A stretch of DNA of 64,000 nucleotides from VBCG01 sp044226535. GTDB taxonomy: Bacteria; Pseudomonadota; Gammaproteobacteria; Burkholderiales; Casimicrobiaceae. The stretch is taken from contig JBGAGT010000019.1 in assembly GCA_044226535.1 (NCBI GenBank), forward strand, positions 12,572 through 76,571. The letters are read 5' to 3'. Below, one piece after another: positions 63,705-64,000 of this stretch. The stretch's first letter is position 1. Every line of letters begins with the position of its first letter. The notes under the pieces are model-generated. The model was not told the origin of the DNA and did no database searches. It saw only the letters and a list, made by a program, of their open reading frames with translations. Both the position numbers and the translations under genes were made by a program.

Positions 63705-64000
63705 TCAACCCGCGCCGGGCTTGCAGGCCTCGTCGCGCGCCGCGGTGAAGCGCTCGATGCGCCGATGGTGGCGCGCGACGCGCTTGTCGAGCGAGTCCAG
63801 CGAGGCCGTGTAGCGCGCGCACACGCTCTTGGCGGTGCATCCGTCGCGCAGGCGGGTGTAACGCTCGGCCTCGCTCTCGGCCTGCGCCAGCGACTTCTGC
63901 TCGCGGTCGAGCTTGCTGCGCGCCGCGATGCAGGACTTGGAGGGCTTGGACGCCGCGGGGGGTGCCGCCTTGGATGCCGCCGGGGATGCCGTGGGCTGGG
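63705..64000 (-). CDS. C-terminal part of an unidentified protein (partial)
   Basis: A minus-strand frame open to the window edge, with its stop at 63705-63707. About 98 codons are visible: a low-complexity Ala/Pro/Ser/Lys linker, then CIAARSKLDREQKSLAQAES, ERYTRLRDGCTAKSVCARYT, SLDSLDKRVARHHRRIERF and a last Cys near the end (DEACKPGAG). Four cysteines in a charged helical region suggest disulfide-bonded helices in an exported protein. I do not recognise a family. Convergent with the DUF3667 gene. Confidence 0.6.
   Translation of the reverse strand, partial: QPTASPAASKAAPPAASKPSKSCIAARSKLDREQKSLAQAESEAERYTRLRDGCTAKSVCARYTASLDSLDKRVARHHRRIERFTAARDEACKPGAG

Overview
The window reads as a chromosomal segment of a high-GC betaproteobacterium, most likely order Burkholderiales. 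The reasons are the ilvC / psd / pssA / leuA neighbourhood, a DUF3579 protein beside argF, rpsT and murJ, a Bug-type (TctC) periplasmic binding protein, the carB-greA-yhbY-rlmE-ftsH-folP-glmM order, and GC-rich paired-hairpin intergenic repeats. The order-level placement is inferred from gene content and order; no rRNA lies in the window.

Layout. 1-5.9 kb: the end of ilvC, a repeat patch, cardiolipin synthase, phosphatidylserine decarboxylase and synthase, then leuA behind a leucine-rich leader peptide and a four-segment attenuator-like RNA. 5.9-8.7 kb: molybdate operon modA-modB-modC-modE-like, with a promoter overlapped by a ModE-type operator. 8.8-15 kb: malate synthase, GNAT, yajQ, an Fpg/Nei glycosylase, argG, a second repeat patch and a Bug protein. 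15-28 kb: argF coupled to a TPR-GGDEF cyclase, DUF3579, rpsT, murJ, fur, bamE, dapB, then carA-gmhA-carB-greA. 28-36.5 kb: yhbY and rlmE back to back, ftsH-folP-glmM, and a BaeSR-like two-component pair. 36.5-41 kb: relA, msrB, a LysR regulator and a small DUF3563-like gene. 41-49.4 kb: cofactor genes moeA, mobA and moaA on the minus strand, split by a 5-kb block holding DUF4242 proteins, an MddA-like methyltransferase, a winged-helix/TPR regulator and a TTC38-like protein. 49.5-57 kb: tRNA-Ser(CGA), HPII-type catalase, a protein with a candidate surface-sorting tail, a class II aldolase, an FAD oxidoreductase and a Fur-boxed TonB receptor. 57-64 kb: purC, a CynX-like transporter, a DUF481 protein, suhB, trmJ, a GNAT remnant, a DUF3667 membrane protein and a truncated gene.

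How parts fit together. Molybdate uptake (mod) feeds the molybdenum-cofactor genes moaA, mobA and moeA. Fur is encoded here, and a near-consensus Fur box precedes the TonB receptor. Arginine and pyrimidine synthesis (argG, argF, carAB), leucine supply, phospholipid synthesis and the stringent response (relA) make this mainly a housekeeping region with a few accessory inserts.

The most unusual signals are regulatory. At least thirteen start codons sit exactly six bases after a -10-like hexamer, which suggests widespread leaderless mRNAs. Two of these starts open tiny ORFs whose ends overlap the starts of modB and moaA. The leuA leader has four segments in which each neighbouring pair can base-pair. 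I saw no CRISPR array, prophage, insertion sequence or defence system. All function calls are by eye from sequence motifs, without database searches.
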